Positions 1 to 9,615 are shown, counted from the stretch's first letter. The stretch is 64,000 nucleotides of DNA from Sphingobium sp. 15-1 (GCF_013375535.1 NZ_JABXJG010000001.1:620001-684000); one strand, 5' to 3'. The notes: generated by a model not told the origin, from the letters alone. Program-made: numbers and translations.

Positions 1-53
1 TGGTGCCCTAAACCCCGTTTCCGTTTTGTCGCGGCACTGCTATTCCCTCCGCG

Positions 54-2342
54 ATGACCGATTTTCGCGACCCGTTCGACGCTATCAAGGATCACCCGTT
101 CGACGATGCGCTGTCCCAGCGCTACCTCGTCTATGCGTTGTCCACCATCACGGCGCGATCGCTGCCCGATCTGCGCGACGGGTTGAAGCCGGTGCATCGC
201 CGCCTGCTATGGGCGATGCGGCTGCTCAGGATGGAGCCGGGCGGCGCCTCGCCCGACGTGCTGGTCGCCAATCCGGCGCGCAACACCACGGCTTACAAGA
301 AATGCGCGCGCGTCGTCGGTGACGTCATTGGTAAATATCACCCCCATGGCGACGCGTCGGTCTATGACGCCATGGTGCGTCTGGCGCAGGACTTCTCGCT
401 GCGCACGCCGCTGGTCGATGGGCAGGGCAATTTCGGCAATATCGACGGCGATAATGCGGCGGCGATGCGCTATACCGAGGCGCGGCTGACGCAGGCGGCG
501 GCCGACCTGATGGCGGGGCTGGACGAGGGCACCGTCGAATTCCGCCCGACCTATAATGGCGAGGATCAGGAGCCGGAGGTCTTTCCCGGCCTTTTCCCCA
601 ATCTTCTCGCCAATGGCGCCACCGGCATCGCGGTCGGCATGGCGACCAGCATCCCGCCGCACAATGTTGCGGAACTGATCGACGCCGCCAGCCTGTTGAT
701 CGACAATCCGGAGGCGGAGCATGCCGATCTGATGCAGATCGTGCGCGGGCCGGACTTCCCGACCGGCGGTGTGCTGGTGGATAGTGCTTCCATCATTTCA
801 GAGGCTTACACGACGGGGCGAGGATCGTTTCGAACCCGCGCGCGCTGGCACAAGGAGGATGGCGGGCGCGGCACCTGGGTCGCGGTGGTCACGCAAATCC
901 CCTTCCAGGTGCAGAAATCCAAGCTGATCGAGCAGATCGCGGCGCTCATCAACGACAAGAAGCTGCCGATTCTGGCTGATGTGCGCGATGAGAGCGATGA
1001 ACTCATCCGCATCGTCATCGAACCCCGCGCCCGCACCGTCGATCCCGATGTGCTGATGGACAGCCTGTTCCGGCTGACCGACCTGGAAAACCGCTTCCCG
1101 CTGAACCTGAACGTGCTGGATGGCTCGCGCACGCCGCGTGTGCTGGGTCTGAAGCCCGTGCTGATCGAGTGGCTGAAACATCAGATCGACGTGCTGGTGA
1201 AGCGCGCCCAGCACCGGCTGGACAAGATCGCGGCGCGGCTGGAACTGCTCGACGGCTATATCATCGCCTATCTCAACCTCGACCGGGTGATCGAGATCAT
1301 CCGTACCGAGGATGAGCCGAAAGAAGTGATGATGGCTGAGTTCGGCCTCAACGACCGGCAGGCCGAGGCGATCCTCAACATGCGGCTGCGCAGCTTGCGC
1401 AAGCTGGAGGAGATGGAGCTGCGGCGCGAACATTCGGAGCTGCTGAAGGAGCGCGACGAACTCACCAAGCTGGTCGAAAGCCCGGCGCGGCAGCGGACGC
1501 GGCTGAAAAAAGACCTGGCCGACCTGCGCAAACGCTATTCGCCCGACAGCGATTTCGGCAAGCGCCGCACCTTGGTCGAGGAAGCGGCCCCCGCGCGGGA
1601 AATCCCGCTGGAGGCGATGATCGAGAAGGAACCGATCACCGTGATCCTGTCCGAACGCGGCTGGATCAGGGCGATGAGCGGGCATCGCGACCTGGCTTCG
1701 GCGGATACGCTGAAGTTCAAGGAAGGTGACGGTCCGATGATCGCCTTCCATGCGCAGACCACCGACAAGCTGCTGCTGGCGACGGAAACCGGGCGCATCT
1801 TCACCCTGGGCGCGGACAAGCTGCCGGGCGGGCGCGGCTTTGGCGATCCGGTGCGGTCGCTGGTCGACATGGACGGGACCGGCAATATCGTGGCGCTGAT
1901 GCCTGCGCGCACTGGCGGCGAATTGCTGCTGGCATCTTCGGATGGGCGCGGCTTCGTGGCGGCGGTGGCCGACGTGATCGCGGAAACGCGGAAGGGCAAG
2001 CAGGTCGTGAATGTCCGGACCGGCGCGAAGCTCAGCGTCGTACATCCCGTCGCGCCCGAGGCGGACAGCGTCGCGGTGGTGGGCGAGAATCGCAAGTTGC
2101 TAGTCTTCTCGCTGATCGAAATGCCGCGCATGGCGCGGGGGCAGGGTGTGCAGATGCAGCGTTACCGCGACGGTGGATTGTCGGACGCCATTGCCTTTCG
2201 CCTATCGGATGGTCTGAGCTGGGCCATGGGTGGCGGCTCGGGCCGGACGCGGACGGAAGCGGACATGACGCCATGGCGTGTCGCGAGAGGCGCTGCGGGG
2301 CGGATGCCGCCTACGGGTTTCCCCCGCGATAACCGGTTCTGA
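54..2342 (+). CDS. parC: DNA topoisomerase IV subunit A (ParC)
   Basis: This is the breakage-reunion subunit of topoisomerase IV, which with ParE decatenates daughter chromosomes. The 762-residue protein has the full GyrA/ParC N-terminal core. [24 protein letters not shown] lies at about residues 77-100 and the catalytic tyrosine is Tyr140 in the AAAMRY context. A C-terminal beta-pinwheel region follows, shorter than in GyrA and without an obvious GyrA box, which favours ParC. The position matching the quinolone hot-spot Ser80 of E. coli ParC is Ala101. The ATG at 54 gives the expected N-terminus. The gene stands alone at the left edge, and the next gene starts 23 bases after its stop. Confidence 0.95.
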   Translation: MTDFRDPFDAIKDHPFDDALSQRYLVYALSTITARSLPDLRDGLKPVHRRLLWAMRLLRMEPGGASPDVLVANPARNTTAYKKCARVVGDVIGKYHPHGDASVYDAMVRLAQDFSLRTPLVDGQGNFGNIDGDNAAAMRYTEARLTQAAADLMAGLDEGTVEFRPTYNGEDQEPEVFPGLFPNLLANGATGIAVGMATSIPPHNVAELIDAASLLIDNPEAEHADLMQIVRGPDFPTGGVLVDSASIISEAYTTGRGSFRTRARWHKEDGGRGTWVAVVTQIPFQVQKSKLIEQIAALINDKKLPILADVRDESDELIRIVIEPRARTVDPDVLMDSLFRLTDLENRFPLNLNVLDGSRTPRVLGLKPVLIEWLKHQIDVLVKRAQHRLDKIAARLELLDGYIIAYLNLDRVIEIIRTEDEPKEVMMAEFGLNDRQAEAILNMRLRSLRKLEEMELRREHSELLKERDELTKLVESPARQRTRLKKDLADLRKRYSPDSDFGKRRTLVEEAAPAREIPLEAMIEKEPITVILSERGWIRAMSGHRDLASADTLKFKEGDGPMIAFHAQTTDKLLLATETGRIFTLGADKLPGGRGFGDPVRSLVDMDGTGNIVALMPARTGGELLLASSDGRGFVAAVADVIAETRKGKQVVNVRTGAKLSVVHPVAPEADSVAVVGENRKLLVFSLIEMPRMARGQGVQMQRYRDGGLSDAIAFRLSDGLSWAMGGGSGRTRTEADMTPWRVARGAAGRMPPTGFPRDNRF

Positions 2343-2365
2343 GGACTGATTTTTTCGCTGCCGTC

Positions 2366-4177
2366 ATGTCGGATACGGGAATGTCGTTTCCCGAAAATTT
2401 ACCCATTGGTCCTATCGCCGGACCTATGGAATCCATGTCGATGCGCGATCGGCCGACTGAAATGCCGAAGATCGACCTCCTTGCGGGGGTAGATGACGCG
2501 CAACTTTCGCATCGCGTGGCGATAACCGACTGGTTGGCCGCCTTGCCCTATCCTGCAGCAACATTTTCATTTCAGAACAATAGTTTGTCGATGGTGGCGA
2601 CTAACGCTGCCTTCGGCAATTATTTCAACCCCCGCGGGTCGGAAGAGGCCGAGCGGCCCCACGTCGCGGAGTGGCGCAAGCGCATCGCGCAATGCGTCTT
2701 GTCGGAACGCGATTCGGAGGGATTCGAATTGCGCCGCGACGGTGCTTTGGGGCCCGAATATTTTTATTGCACGGTGGGCCGCCTGCCCCAACTGAAGGGA
2801 GAGCCCAATCTTTTCCTGTTCACCGCCCTTGACCGCACCAGCGACCGGGCGATCGAAAAGAATTTGCGGCGGGAATTATTGTCGGACGGCCTGACCGCTC
2901 TGCCCAACCGAACCGGCTTTGGCGAGGAAATCGAAGACCGGCTGACCAACGCCCCCTGGCCGGACAATGCGCAGTTCGGGATCATCGCGATCGATCTCAG
3001 CCGGTTCAGTCGGGTCAATGAGTCCCTGGGGCCGATGGCCGGTGACGAGCTTTTGATCACCGTGGCCAAGCGGCTGAAGTCGGGTCTGCGCCAGGGCGAT
3101 GTCCTGGCCCGCATAGGCGGCAATGATTTTGCCATTTTTGCGCGCTTGAACAATGGCTTGTCGGACGCTCTTCATATCGTTCAACGCATTCGCGACGCGC
3201 TTAGCTATCCCATCAGACTGAGCGATCTGCAAATCCGCGTCGATTGCGCGATCGGCTGCGCCCTGTCGACCAGCCTGCGCGAAGACCCGGAAGACGTGGT
3301 GCGCAAGGCGCAGGCGGCGGTGAAGATCGCCAAGCGCAGCGGCAAGGTGGAAATCTACCGCAATGGCGTGTTGAAGGAGGCGCAGCGGCGTTTCTCTGTG
3401 GAGAGCCGCCTGCGCGATGCGCTGGCGCAGGGTGGCCTGACTCTGGCTTTCCAGCCGCTCATTCATCTCCAAACCGGAGAAATGACCGGATTTGAGGCAT
3501 TGGCGCGCTGGGAGGATGAAGAGCTGGGCCATGTCTCGCCCGTCGAGTTCATCGCCGTGGCGGAAGAAAGCGGGCTGATCACGCCGCTGGGTCGCTGGGC
3601 CGCCTATGAAGCGGCGCAGGCGCTCAGCCGGTGGGACGCGAAATTCGGCCAGCCGCTGCCGGTGGGCGTCAATGTGAACCTTTCCCCCATTCAGATGGCG
3701 CGCGACGATGTCGCCTCCATGTTCGAGGAATCGCTGCGCTATTCGGGCATTTCCGGCAACCGTCTAACCGCGGAACTGACCGAAAGCGCCATCGTGGCCG
3801 ATCCGGAAAAGGCGCGGAAGCTGTTGTTCGCGCTCAAGGATCTGCAAATGCCGATCGCCATGGACGATTTCGGCACCGGCTATTCGAACCTGGCGAGCCT
3901 GCATAGCCTGCCGATCGACATATTGAAGATCGACCGCAGTTTCGTGACCTCCATGCTGGAGGATCGCGACAAGGAAATCATGGTGCGCACCATCCTGTCG
4001 CTGGCCGAATCGCTGGGCCTGCACGTGACGGCCGAAGGGATCGAGACGCAGGAATTGGCCCATGCGCTGCAGAATCTGGGCTGCTGGCAGGGGCAGGGCT
4101 ATTATTTCGCGCGGCCGATGCAGGAAAGCGAAGCCTTCGATTATTGGCGCGCGCGCTGGAATTTCGAGACGGTCTGA
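2366..4177 (+). CDS. GGDEF/EAL domain protein (putative c-di-GMP phosphodiesterase)
   Basis: This is a 603-residue cytoplasmic signalling protein. Residues 1-165 form an N-terminal PAS-like sensor region. A GGDEF domain follows, in which the signature is GGNDF at 251-255 rather than GGDEF/GGEEF, so cyclase activity is probably lost. The C-terminal EAL domain looks intact: EALAR at 377-381, the DDFGTGYSNL loop and the KIDRSFV motif are present. The likely net activity is c-di-GMP hydrolysis, with the GGDEF domain possibly acting as a GTP sensor (inference). There are no transmembrane segments. Its 3' end overlaps the convergent cca gene by 37 bases. Confidence 0.88.
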   Translation: MSDTGMSFPENLPIGPIAGPMESMSMRDRPTEMPKIDLLAGVDDAQLSHRVAITDWLAALPYPAATFSFQNNSLSMVATNAAFGNYFNPRGSEEAERPHVAEWRKRIAQCVLSERDSEGFELRRDGALGPEYFYCTVGRLPQLKGEPNLFLFTALDRTSDRAIEKNLRRELLSDGLTALPNRTGFGEEIEDRLTNAPWPDNAQFGIIAIDLSRFSRVNESLGPMAGDELLITVAKRLKSGLRQGDVLARIGGNDFAIFARLNNGLSDALHIVQRIRDALSYPIRLSDLQIRVDCAIGCALSTSLREDPEDVVRKAQAAVKIAKRSGKVEIYRNGVLKEAQRRFSVESRLRDALAQGGLTLAFQPLIHLQTGEMTGFEALARWEDEELGHVSPVEFIAVAEESGLITPLGRWAAYEAAQALSRWDAKFGQPLPVGVNVNLSPIQMARDDVASMFEESLRYSGISGNRLTAELTESAIVADPEKARKLLFALKDLQMPIAMDDFGTGYSNLASLHSLPIDILKIDRSFVTSMLEDRDKEIMVRTILSLAESLGLHVTAEGIETQELAHALQNLGCWQGQGYYFARPMQESEAFDYWRARWNFETV

Positions 4178-5352
4178 TCCGCGATCTCGGCCACGCGGGC
4201 TTCATCGGGAAAGCCCTCAGCCACCCAGATTTGCTGAACCTCCGCCAGCGCTTTGGCCACGTCCGGGCCGGGTTGCAGCCCGCGCGCGATCAGCGCGCCG
4301 CCGCCCAGCGGCAGGCGCGGCGGCGTCCAGTCCGCGAGCATCTTCAGGCCGTCCAGCGGCGCCGACGGATCGATCAAGATGCGGTCGACGGCCCCTTCGA
4401 CGCCGATCTGAAAGGCAAGGGTGCGGGGCGTCATGCCGGCAGTGCCCCCGTCCAGCGCCGTGATGAGGCGCTTGCGGGCCTTGTTGGACAATTTGAGCCG
4501 GGCGCCGACCTGATCGGCGGTGTTCGGATCGGAAGGCAGAAGCACGGCCAGACGGCGCACCGCCGAAGCGCTGGTGCCGGAGGCGGCTTCGCGCTCGATC
4601 AGCACCGAAAGGCGGGCAAGCCCGTCCCCGTCGATTTCGGGGATGACCGGCAGCAATATGCCCCCGTCGATCATGAGCTTAAGCGAGGCAAGGGGGCTGC
4701 GGATCACCAGCAATTTGAGCAATTCGTCCGCAATCCGCTCCCGCGACAGCGCCATCAGGCTGTTGGCGGCGGCGCGGCAGGCGGCATAGGCCTGCGCATC
4801 GGGTTCGTCATGGCCGAAGCGGGCGAGGAAACGAAAATAGCGCAGGATGCGAAGATGGTCCTCCGCGATTCGGGCGTCCGCATCCCCGATGAAGCGGACC
4901 CGGTGGGCCTGAAGGTCCGCCACCCCGCCGAAGAAATCCGTGATCTCATGGGTGAGCGGGTCGGCATAAAGCGCATTGATCGTGAAGTCGCGCCGGGCGG
5001 CGTCTTCGCGCCAATCGCCGGTATAGGCGATGGTGGCGCGGCGGCCGTCGGTGCTGACGTCGCGGCGCAGGGTGGTGATCTCGACCGGCCAGCCATGGAT
5101 GACCGCCGTGACGGTGCCATGCTCGATGCCGGTGGGAACGGCCTTGATCCCAGCGGCTTTCAGGCGGTCGATGACTCCCTGCGGTTCAGTGACGGTCGCG
5201 ATGTCCAGATCGTTCACTTTCAGGCCAAGCAGCCCGTCGCGCACCGCGCCGCCGACGAAGCGGGTCAGGCCTTGTTCGGCACCCAGCGCCTTGAGCAGCG
5301 CGTCCAGGCCGGGCCGATGGCGCCACTCGGCATCAGGCAACAGGCTGGTCAT
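4141..5352 (-). CDS. cca: CCA tRNA nucleotidyltransferase
   Basis: This class II nucleotidyltransferase (403 aa) adds or repairs the 3' CCA of tRNAs. The head domain carries GGAVRDG at residues 34-40 and the metal-binding DLD at 48-50, followed by the RRD-type base-recognition region (TLRRDVSTDGR) and RRDFTINALY. The all-helical body follows. The C-terminal tail is longer than in the minimal enzyme, with no recognisable HD motif. It overlaps the upstream Nudix gene by 20 bases, so the two are probably co-transcribed leftward with the DUF1285 gene. A poly(A) polymerase role is a less likely alternative. Confidence 0.92.
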   Translation of the reverse strand: MTSLLPDAEWRHRPGLDALLKALGAEQGLTRFVGGAVRDGLLGLKVNDLDIATVTEPQGVIDRLKAAGIKAVPTGIEHGTVTAVIHGWPVEITTLRRDVSTDGRRATIAYTGDWREDAARRDFTINALYADPLTHEITDFFGGVADLQAHRVRFIGDADARIAEDHLRILRYFRFLARFGHDEPDAQAYAACRAAANSLMALSRERIADELLKLLVIRSPLASLKLMIDGGILLPVIPEIDGDGLARLSVLIEREAASGTSASAVRRLAVLLPSDPNTADQVGARLKLSNKARKRLITALDGGTAGMTPRTLAFQIGVEGAVDRILIDPSAPLDGLKMLADWTPPRLPLGGGALIARGLQPGPDVAKALAEVQQIWVAEGFPDEARVAEIADQTVSKFQRARQ

Positions 5353-5944
5353 GGCCTAGCCTCCGCGACAGATTGGCGAGGATGGCGGCGGTGATGCCCC
5401 AGATGCGCCGCCCTTCCCACATGATTTCGTAATAATGCCTATCAACACCTTGAAATTCTATCGATTTCCTGATCCGGTTGGCGGGGTCAAGCGCGAAGGA
5501 AAGCGGAACCTCGAACAATTCCGCCACCTCCGCTTCCTGGGGGAAGAGCGGCAGATCGGGCGGGATCACCCCCAGCACGGGGATGATGTCGAAACCGGTA
5601 AAGGTATGATAGCGATCCGTCGTGCCGACGATGTCGACCACATCGGGAAGGAGGCCGATCTCCTCCTGCGCCTCCCGCAACGCGCCCGCGATCTCATCCG
5701 CGTCATCATCGTCGACGCGGCCGCCGGGAAAGGCGACCTGTCCCGCATGCTTGCGCAATTTCGCAGAACGCTGGGTGAGGATGAGGCCGGGTTCGGGACG
5801 GTCGGTGATGGCGACCAGCACGGCGGCGGGGGCCAGGATGAGATCGCTCTCTATGCGCGGATCGCGCGTGTCCGACAGCAGCAGGCGAACTTCGCGCTCA
5901 TGCCCTTCCCTCAAGGCGGTTCGCAATCGCTCCGCCAGCGTCAT
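5333..5944 (-). CDS. Nudix hydrolase, CoA pyrophosphatase (NudL/YeaB) type
   Basis: This is a 203-residue Nudix protein. The Nudix box lies at residues 73-97 (FPGGRVD...REAQEEIGL), preceded by the SAKLRKHAGQVAFPGG stretch typical of the CoA pyrophosphatase subfamily. Those enzymes cleave CoA or acyl-CoA to phosphopantetheine and 3',5'-ADP. The CoA specificity comes from family resemblance and is not proven here. Its ATG overlaps the stop of the upstream DUF1285 gene (ATGA) and its end overlaps cca, so it is the middle gene of a translationally coupled trio. Confidence 0.85.
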   Translation of the reverse strand: MTLAERLRTALREGHEREVRLLLSDTRDPRIESDLILAPAAVLVAITDRPEPGLILTQRSAKLRKHAGQVAFPGGRVDDDDADEIAGALREAQEEIGLLPDVVDIVGTTDRYHTFTGFDIIPVLGVIPPDLPLFPQEAEVAELFEVPLSFALDPANRIRKSIEFQGVDRHYYEIMWEGRRIWGITAAILANLSRRLGHDQPVA

Positions 5945-6507
5945 GCCGATCCGTCCAGCGCGAAGAAGGCGCCGTCGCTCCAGAGGCCGATGGGATCGGC
6001 GCCTTCGTCCAGCGCAAGGTTCATCAGCTCATAATAGACGCTGCGGGCGATCAGCGCCTCCAGCCCGCCGCGCACATGGAGATAGGGGTGCGGCCCGTCC
6101 GGCGTCTCGCGCAGCATCAGCGCATTGTCCGGACCGGCGGCGACCAGATCGCCGGTGTTGAGACGAAAGGCCAGGCTGCGTTCCCGGCCCTCGCCCTCGC
6201 TCTTGAGCTCTACGGCGACGAAGGGGGCATCCTCCACCTCGATCGAAAGCTTTTCGACCGGCGTGACGAGGACATAGCCGCCGTCCGCCTCGCGGCGCAG
6301 GATAGTCGAGAAGAGACGGACCATGGCTTCGCGGCCGATGGGCGAGCCTTGATGGAACCAGGTGCCGTCGCGGGCGATGCGCATATCGCTGTCGCCGCAA
6401 TGGTCGGGATTCCATTTTTCGACCGGCGGCAGGCGCTTTTCCGCCAGCAAGCGCGCAATATCGGTGAGGGAAAGGCTGGCAAGATCGGGGGGCGGCTCCA
6501 TCGGCAT
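5941..6507 (-). CDS. DUF1285 domain protein
   Basis: This is a 188-residue cytoplasmic protein of the DUF1285 family, found widely in Alphaproteobacteria. It shows the family's characteristic WNPDHCGD and DGTWFHQGSPIGRE blocks near the N-terminus and a LVTPVEK segment in the middle. No enzymatic residues are recognised and no biochemical role is established that I can name. It is the first gene of the leftward trio with the Nudix hydrolase and cca, coupled by an ATGA overlap. Membership in this conserved neighbourhood is the only functional hint. Confidence 0.8.
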   Translation of the reverse strand: MPMEPPPDLASLSLTDIARLLAEKRLPPVEKWNPDHCGDSDMRIARDGTWFHQGSPIGREAMVRLFSTILRREADGGYVLVTPVEKLSIEVEDAPFVAVELKSEGEGRERSLAFRLNTGDLVAAGPDNALMLRETPDGPHPYLHVRGGLEALIARSVYYELMNLALDEGADPIGLWSDGAFFALDGSA

Positions 6508-6552
6508 AGGGTCGAGATAGGAGCCAGCGCGCCCGAAGGCAAAAGGGAAATT

Positions 6553-7071
6553 TCAGGCCTGGACGGCGATCCGCGGGCTGAGCATGCCCTTGCCGCCGAT
6601 GGCGCGCCCATCGACGGAGAGCGCCAGCAGGCGGCGCGCTTCGAACGGGCCGGGGCAATCCCAGCCGCCGGTGCCCTGCGCCGAAAAGCCCCAGAACCGG
6701 CCATAATATTCCGGATCGCCAATCATCATCAGCGGGTCGCTGCGATGAGCGCGGGCGGCGGTGACGACTGCGTCCATCATGGCGCGACCGTGACCGGTGC
6801 CCTGCACCGACGGGTCCACGGCGACGGGACCGACCATGATCAGCGGCGTCTGGCCGCCATCCTCATGGGTGAGGGCGACGGGCCAGCTTTGCAGGGAGCC
6901 GATGAGCCTGCCCTTCTCATCCTCGATCCCGAAGGACAGCTCGGGCAGCCAGTGCATGCCGTCCCGAATCAGATAGGCGGTGCGGCCGTGCCGGTCAGGG
7001 CCGAAGGCGGCGTCGAGCAGATGCTCGATCGCGTCCTGCGACATGATGTTGAGGGGCACTATAACAGACAC
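6553..7071 (-). CDS. GNAT family N-acetyltransferase
   Basis: This is a 172-residue GNAT acetyltransferase. The acetyl-CoA pyrophosphate-binding motif is visible as VDPSVQGTGHGRAMM (the Q/RxxGxG/A type), with a preceding GPVAVDP beta-strand region. The closest type is the YhbS-like single-domain group that begins with a LLDAAFGPDRHGRTAY segment; the substrate is unknown. I chose the GTG at 7071 because the longer reading frame upstream (to 7269) runs through the folB start and encodes low-complexity, non-conserved sequence. An ATG at 7044 is another possible start. It is divergent from folB. Confidence 0.78.
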   Translation of the reverse strand: MSVIVPLNIMSQDAIEHLLDAAFGPDRHGRTAYLIRDGMHWLPELSFGIEDEKGRLIGSLQSWPVALTHEDGGQTPLIMVGPVAVDPSVQGTGHGRAMMDAVVTAARAHRSDPLMMIGDPEYYGRFWGFSAQGTGGWDCPGPFEARRLLALSVDGRAIGGKGMLSPRIAVQA

Positions 7072-7186
7072 GTCTTGCCGATCCGTCCTCAATGGCGCAT
7101 GGACGCGCCAAGAGCGGCGGGCTTTAGCGCGTGGCTCGCAAAATAAAAGTCTAAACTGGACCCCGCCCGCAGCAGGGAAAGGTCGA

Positions 7187-7582
7187 ATGTGGCGAGCTAT
7201 GAACAGCGGATTTGACGATTTTCTGACGTTGGAGGTGAATAATCTGGACGTGGATGTCCTGACCGGCATCTATTCGGAGGAGACGCACCTGCCGCAGCCG
7301 CTGCGCATATCGATCCGCGCGAAACTGAAGATCGCGGATCATTATGAGCCGGATACGCCGCTGTCGCGCTCCAAAAACTATATGGACCTGAAGCATGCCG
7401 CGACCACGGCTTTGCCGGAAGGACAGCATTTCACGCTGATCGAGGCGGTAGCCGACCATATCATCGAGACGATCTTCCTTCAGGACGACAAGGTCAGCCA
7501 TGTCGAGGTGAAGATCGTGAAACTCGCCCTCAGCGAGAAAGGCGAGGAGATCGGCATCACCATGGGACGCGGGCGGAGGTAG
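7187..7582 (+). CDS. folB: dihydroneopterin aldolase (FolB)
   Basis: This is the folate-pathway enzyme that converts 7,8-dihydroneopterin to 6-hydroxymethyl-dihydropterin and glycolaldehyde. The 131-residue product has family hallmarks: an early LEVNNLDVDVLTGIYSEE strand, the KNYMDLKHA helix, a mid-protein HFTLIEAVADHI segment and the C-terminal VEVKIVKLAL strand. The ATG at 7187 was chosen because AGGGAAAGG lies about five bases upstream; an in-frame ATG at 7199 is too far from it. The usual length is about 120 residues. It stands divergent from the GNAT gene and is followed by a palindromic repeat. Confidence 0.88.
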   Translation: MWRAMNSGFDDFLTLEVNNLDVDVLTGIYSEETHLPQPLRISIRAKLKIADHYEPDTPLSRSKNYMDLKHAATTALPEGQHFTLIEAVADHIIETIFLQDDKVSHVEVKIVKLALSEKGEEIGITMGRGRR

Positions 7583-7606
7583 GCTTAAGTCTGACCCTTT
7601 CCCAAT

Positions 7607-7697
7607 CGTCATGCTGAACTTGTTTCAGCATCCATTGCTCCTCATGCGCGGCCGTCTCCGGAGGCACGATGGATGCTGAACCTAGTTCAGCATGACG
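7607..7697. repeat. REP-like interspersed palindrome, copy 1
   Basis: This is a 91-base element with two 28-base arms (7607-7634 and 7670-7697) that pair as an inverted repeat with three mismatches around a 35-base loop. Each arm contains GTCATGCTGAAC and CAGCATCCA. A second copy lies at 16053-16143. Both sit between convergent genes, so besides being a dispersed repeat the hairpin may end transcription from both sides. Confidence 0.8.
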
Positions 7698-7716
7698 TTT
7701 CCCTAAATCTCCGTCC

Positions 7717-8667
7717 TTACCCTTTGATCAACCCGATCTCCCGCAACCGCTCCGTCAGATAATCATGCGCCGTGATCGGCGGATCGCGCCGGGGATGCTC
7801 CGCGTCCACGCATTGCGGCAGGGCGTCGATCAGGAAATCCGGCCGCAAATGCAGGAAGAAGGGCATGGAATAGCGCGAATAGCCGCGCCTTTCCGGCGGC
7901 GGATTGACGACGCGGTGGCTGGTCGAGGGCAGGGTATAATTGGTCAACCGTTGCAGCATGTCGCCCACATTGATGGCGAGCGCGCCCGGCGGTGGCACGA
8001 CGGGCAGCCAGTTGCCGCCGCGATCCTTCAGTTCCAACCCGCCTTCCTCGGCGCCCAGCAGCAGGGTGATGAGATTGATGTCCTCATGCGCCCCGGCGCG
8101 GATGCCGGGCGCTCCCGCGGACACAGGCGGATAGTGGAGCAGCCGCAGGATCGAATTGCCGTTCTCGACCGGCTGGTCGAACCAGCGCTCTTCCAAGCCC
8201 AGATATAGCGCGATGGCGGAAAGCAGTTCAGCGCCCACCCTGTCGAACTCGGCATAAAGGCTGGCGAAAGTCTCGTGAAATTCGGGCAGTTCGTCCGGCC
8301 AGACATTGGGCGGCATGGTGTCCGCCAACGGATCGCCTTCGGGCAAATCCCGCCCGACATGCCAGAATTCCTTAAGGTCGTTCTCGCTGGCGCCCTTGGC
8401 GATTTCCACGCCGAAGGCCGTGTAGCCGCGCTGGCCGCCATTATATTTGGCATCGTAACGGCGCTTCGCCTCTTCGGGCAGCGCGAAAAACCGGCGGGCG
8501 AGCGTCCATCCCTTGTCGATCAGCGCCTGATCCATGCCATGGTCCTTCACCATGGCGAAACCGAAACGCTGGAAGGAACCTCCAAAGGCGGCGGAAAAAT
8601 CGGCCTTCGTCATCTCCGCCATGGAGAGGACAGGCACTTGTTCCAGCACCGATTGCGACACTTTCAT
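7717..8667 (-). CDS. 2-oxoglutarate/Fe(II)-dependent oxygenase, isopenicillin N synthase family
   Basis: This is a 316-residue non-haem iron dioxygenase. The N-terminal DIOX_N region (VPVLSMAEMT...) is followed by the jelly-roll core with the iron triad His194, Asp196 and His251 (AHEDIN and STSHRV contexts) and a 2-oxoglutarate-binding Arg-x-Ser in RYSMPFF. The family oxidises diverse small molecules; this bacterial subgroup has no substrate I can assign. It is a single gene, convergent with folB across the palindromic repeat and divergent from the EVE-domain gene. Confidence 0.87.
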   Translation of the reverse strand: MKVSQSVLEQVPVLSMAEMTKADFSAAFGGSFQRFGFAMVKDHGMDQALIDKGWTLARRFFALPEEAKRRYDAKYNGGQRGYTAFGVEIAKGASENDLKEFWHVGRDLPEGDPLADTMPPNVWPDELPEFHETFASLYAEFDRVGAELLSAIALYLGLEERWFDQPVENGNSILRLLHYPPVSAGAPGIRAGAHEDINLITLLLGAEEGGLELKDRGGNWLPVVPPPGALAINVGDMLQRLTNYTLPSTSHRVVNPPPERRGYSRYSMPFFLHLRPDFLIDALPQCVDAEHPRRDPPITAHDYLTERLREIGLIKG

Positions 8668-8766
8668 TCTCCGAAATCAATAGGATCGGCCTGGCGCGCC
8701 ATCCGGGCGCCACGCGGCCATGCGCACATCCTTGATCGCCCTTCGCGGCTGATGCAAGGAGAAGCC

Positions 8767-9174
8767 ATGAACTACTGGCTGATGAAATCCGAACCCGATG
8801 TCTTTTCCTATGACGATCTGGTCGCAAAGGGGAAGGCGGAATGGGACGGCGTGCGCAACCATGCCGCCCAGAACAATATGAAGGCGATGAAGAAGGGCGA
8901 CCTGTCGATCTTCTATCACAGCAATATCGGCGTCGAGGCGGTCGGCATCATGCAGATTGTCGAGGAAGCCGCGCCCGACAGCACCGACGATACGGGCAAG
9001 TGGATCGCCGTCCATGTCGGGCCGAAGGAAAAGTTCGAAAAGCCGGTGACGTTGAAGGCCATGAAGGCCGATCCGGCGCTGGCCGAGATGGTGATGATCC
9101 GCCAGTCGCGCCTGTCCGTGTCGCCGCTGACCGAGGCGGAGTTCAAGCATATCGTCGCTTTATCAAAGGCTTGA
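8767..9174 (+). CDS. EVE domain-containing protein
   Basis: This is a 135-residue single-domain EVE protein of the Thy28 (thymocyte nuclear protein 1) type. The fold belongs to the PUA-like group and is thought to bind modified bases in DNA or RNA. It begins MNYWLMKSEPDVFSYDDL and has the WDGVRN(H)xAxNN motif at about residues 26-38 and a late SVSPLTEAEF block, as expected for the family. The ATG at 8767 follows an AAGGAGA ribosome-binding site. No McrB-like or restriction partner lies nearby, so a housekeeping role is more likely than defence. Confidence 0.9.
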   Translation: MNYWLMKSEPDVFSYDDLVAKGKAEWDGVRNHAAQNNMKAMKKGDLSIFYHSNIGVEAVGIMQIVEEAAPDSTDDTGKWIAVHVGPKEKFEKPVTLKAMKADPALAEMVMIRQSRLSVSPLTEAEFKHIVALSKA

Positions 9175-9308
9175 GCAAGCGGTTGCGGGAAATGCAATCG
9201 TTTCGCCTTTGTTTGCGATTGTCGTTTTGCCGCAGCGCACCATAAATCGGCATCAACAGAAAAGAATGTTCCAGAGGTGTTTGATCGGCATTCACAAGGA
9301 GTTTACCC

Positions 9309-9590
9309 ATGCGAATGCTGTCCAAGTTTGTCCTTTCCGCCCTTTTCGCCCTGGGCGCCGCGAATGCTTCGGCCCATGCCGAAGACGCCCCCAAGCAGAA
9401 GTTCACGCACGAAGGTTACACCTATGTGTATGACGTCAAGGACACCAAGACCGGCAAGGTGATTTCCGGCCGTCGTTACCCGGACGCCGTTGCCTTCAAC
9501 CTGTCAGTGAAGAACGGCCGCGTGTCGGGCGTTTCGGGTGGCCAGGCCGTGGCTTTCAAGGTTGAAGACGCGCGCGGCGCCGCCGAATAA
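9309..9590 (+). CDS. small secreted hypothetical protein
   Basis: This is a 93-residue protein with a clear Sec signal peptide: MRMLSK, a hydrophobic core, then cleavage probably after the ASAHA region at about residue 24. The mature part is only about 70 residues, charged, and contains THEGYTYVYDVKDTK. I recognise no family. The ATG at 9309 follows AAGGAGT. A strong hairpin terminator lies just downstream and is probably shared with the convergent glycine-zipper gene. Confidence 0.72.
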   Translation: MRMLSKFVLSALFALGAANASAHAEDAPKQKFTHEGYTYVYDVKDTKTGKVISGRRYPDAVAFNLSVKNGRVSGVSGGQAVAFKVEDARGAAE

Positions 9591-9615
9591 GCTTTTCGAA
9601 GCTTCACATATGAAT

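Noticed and set aside
8767..9174. EVE protein as part of a defence or restriction system
   Set aside because: No nuclease, McrB-like or methyltransferase gene adjoins it. The neighbours are ordinary metabolic or envelope genes.
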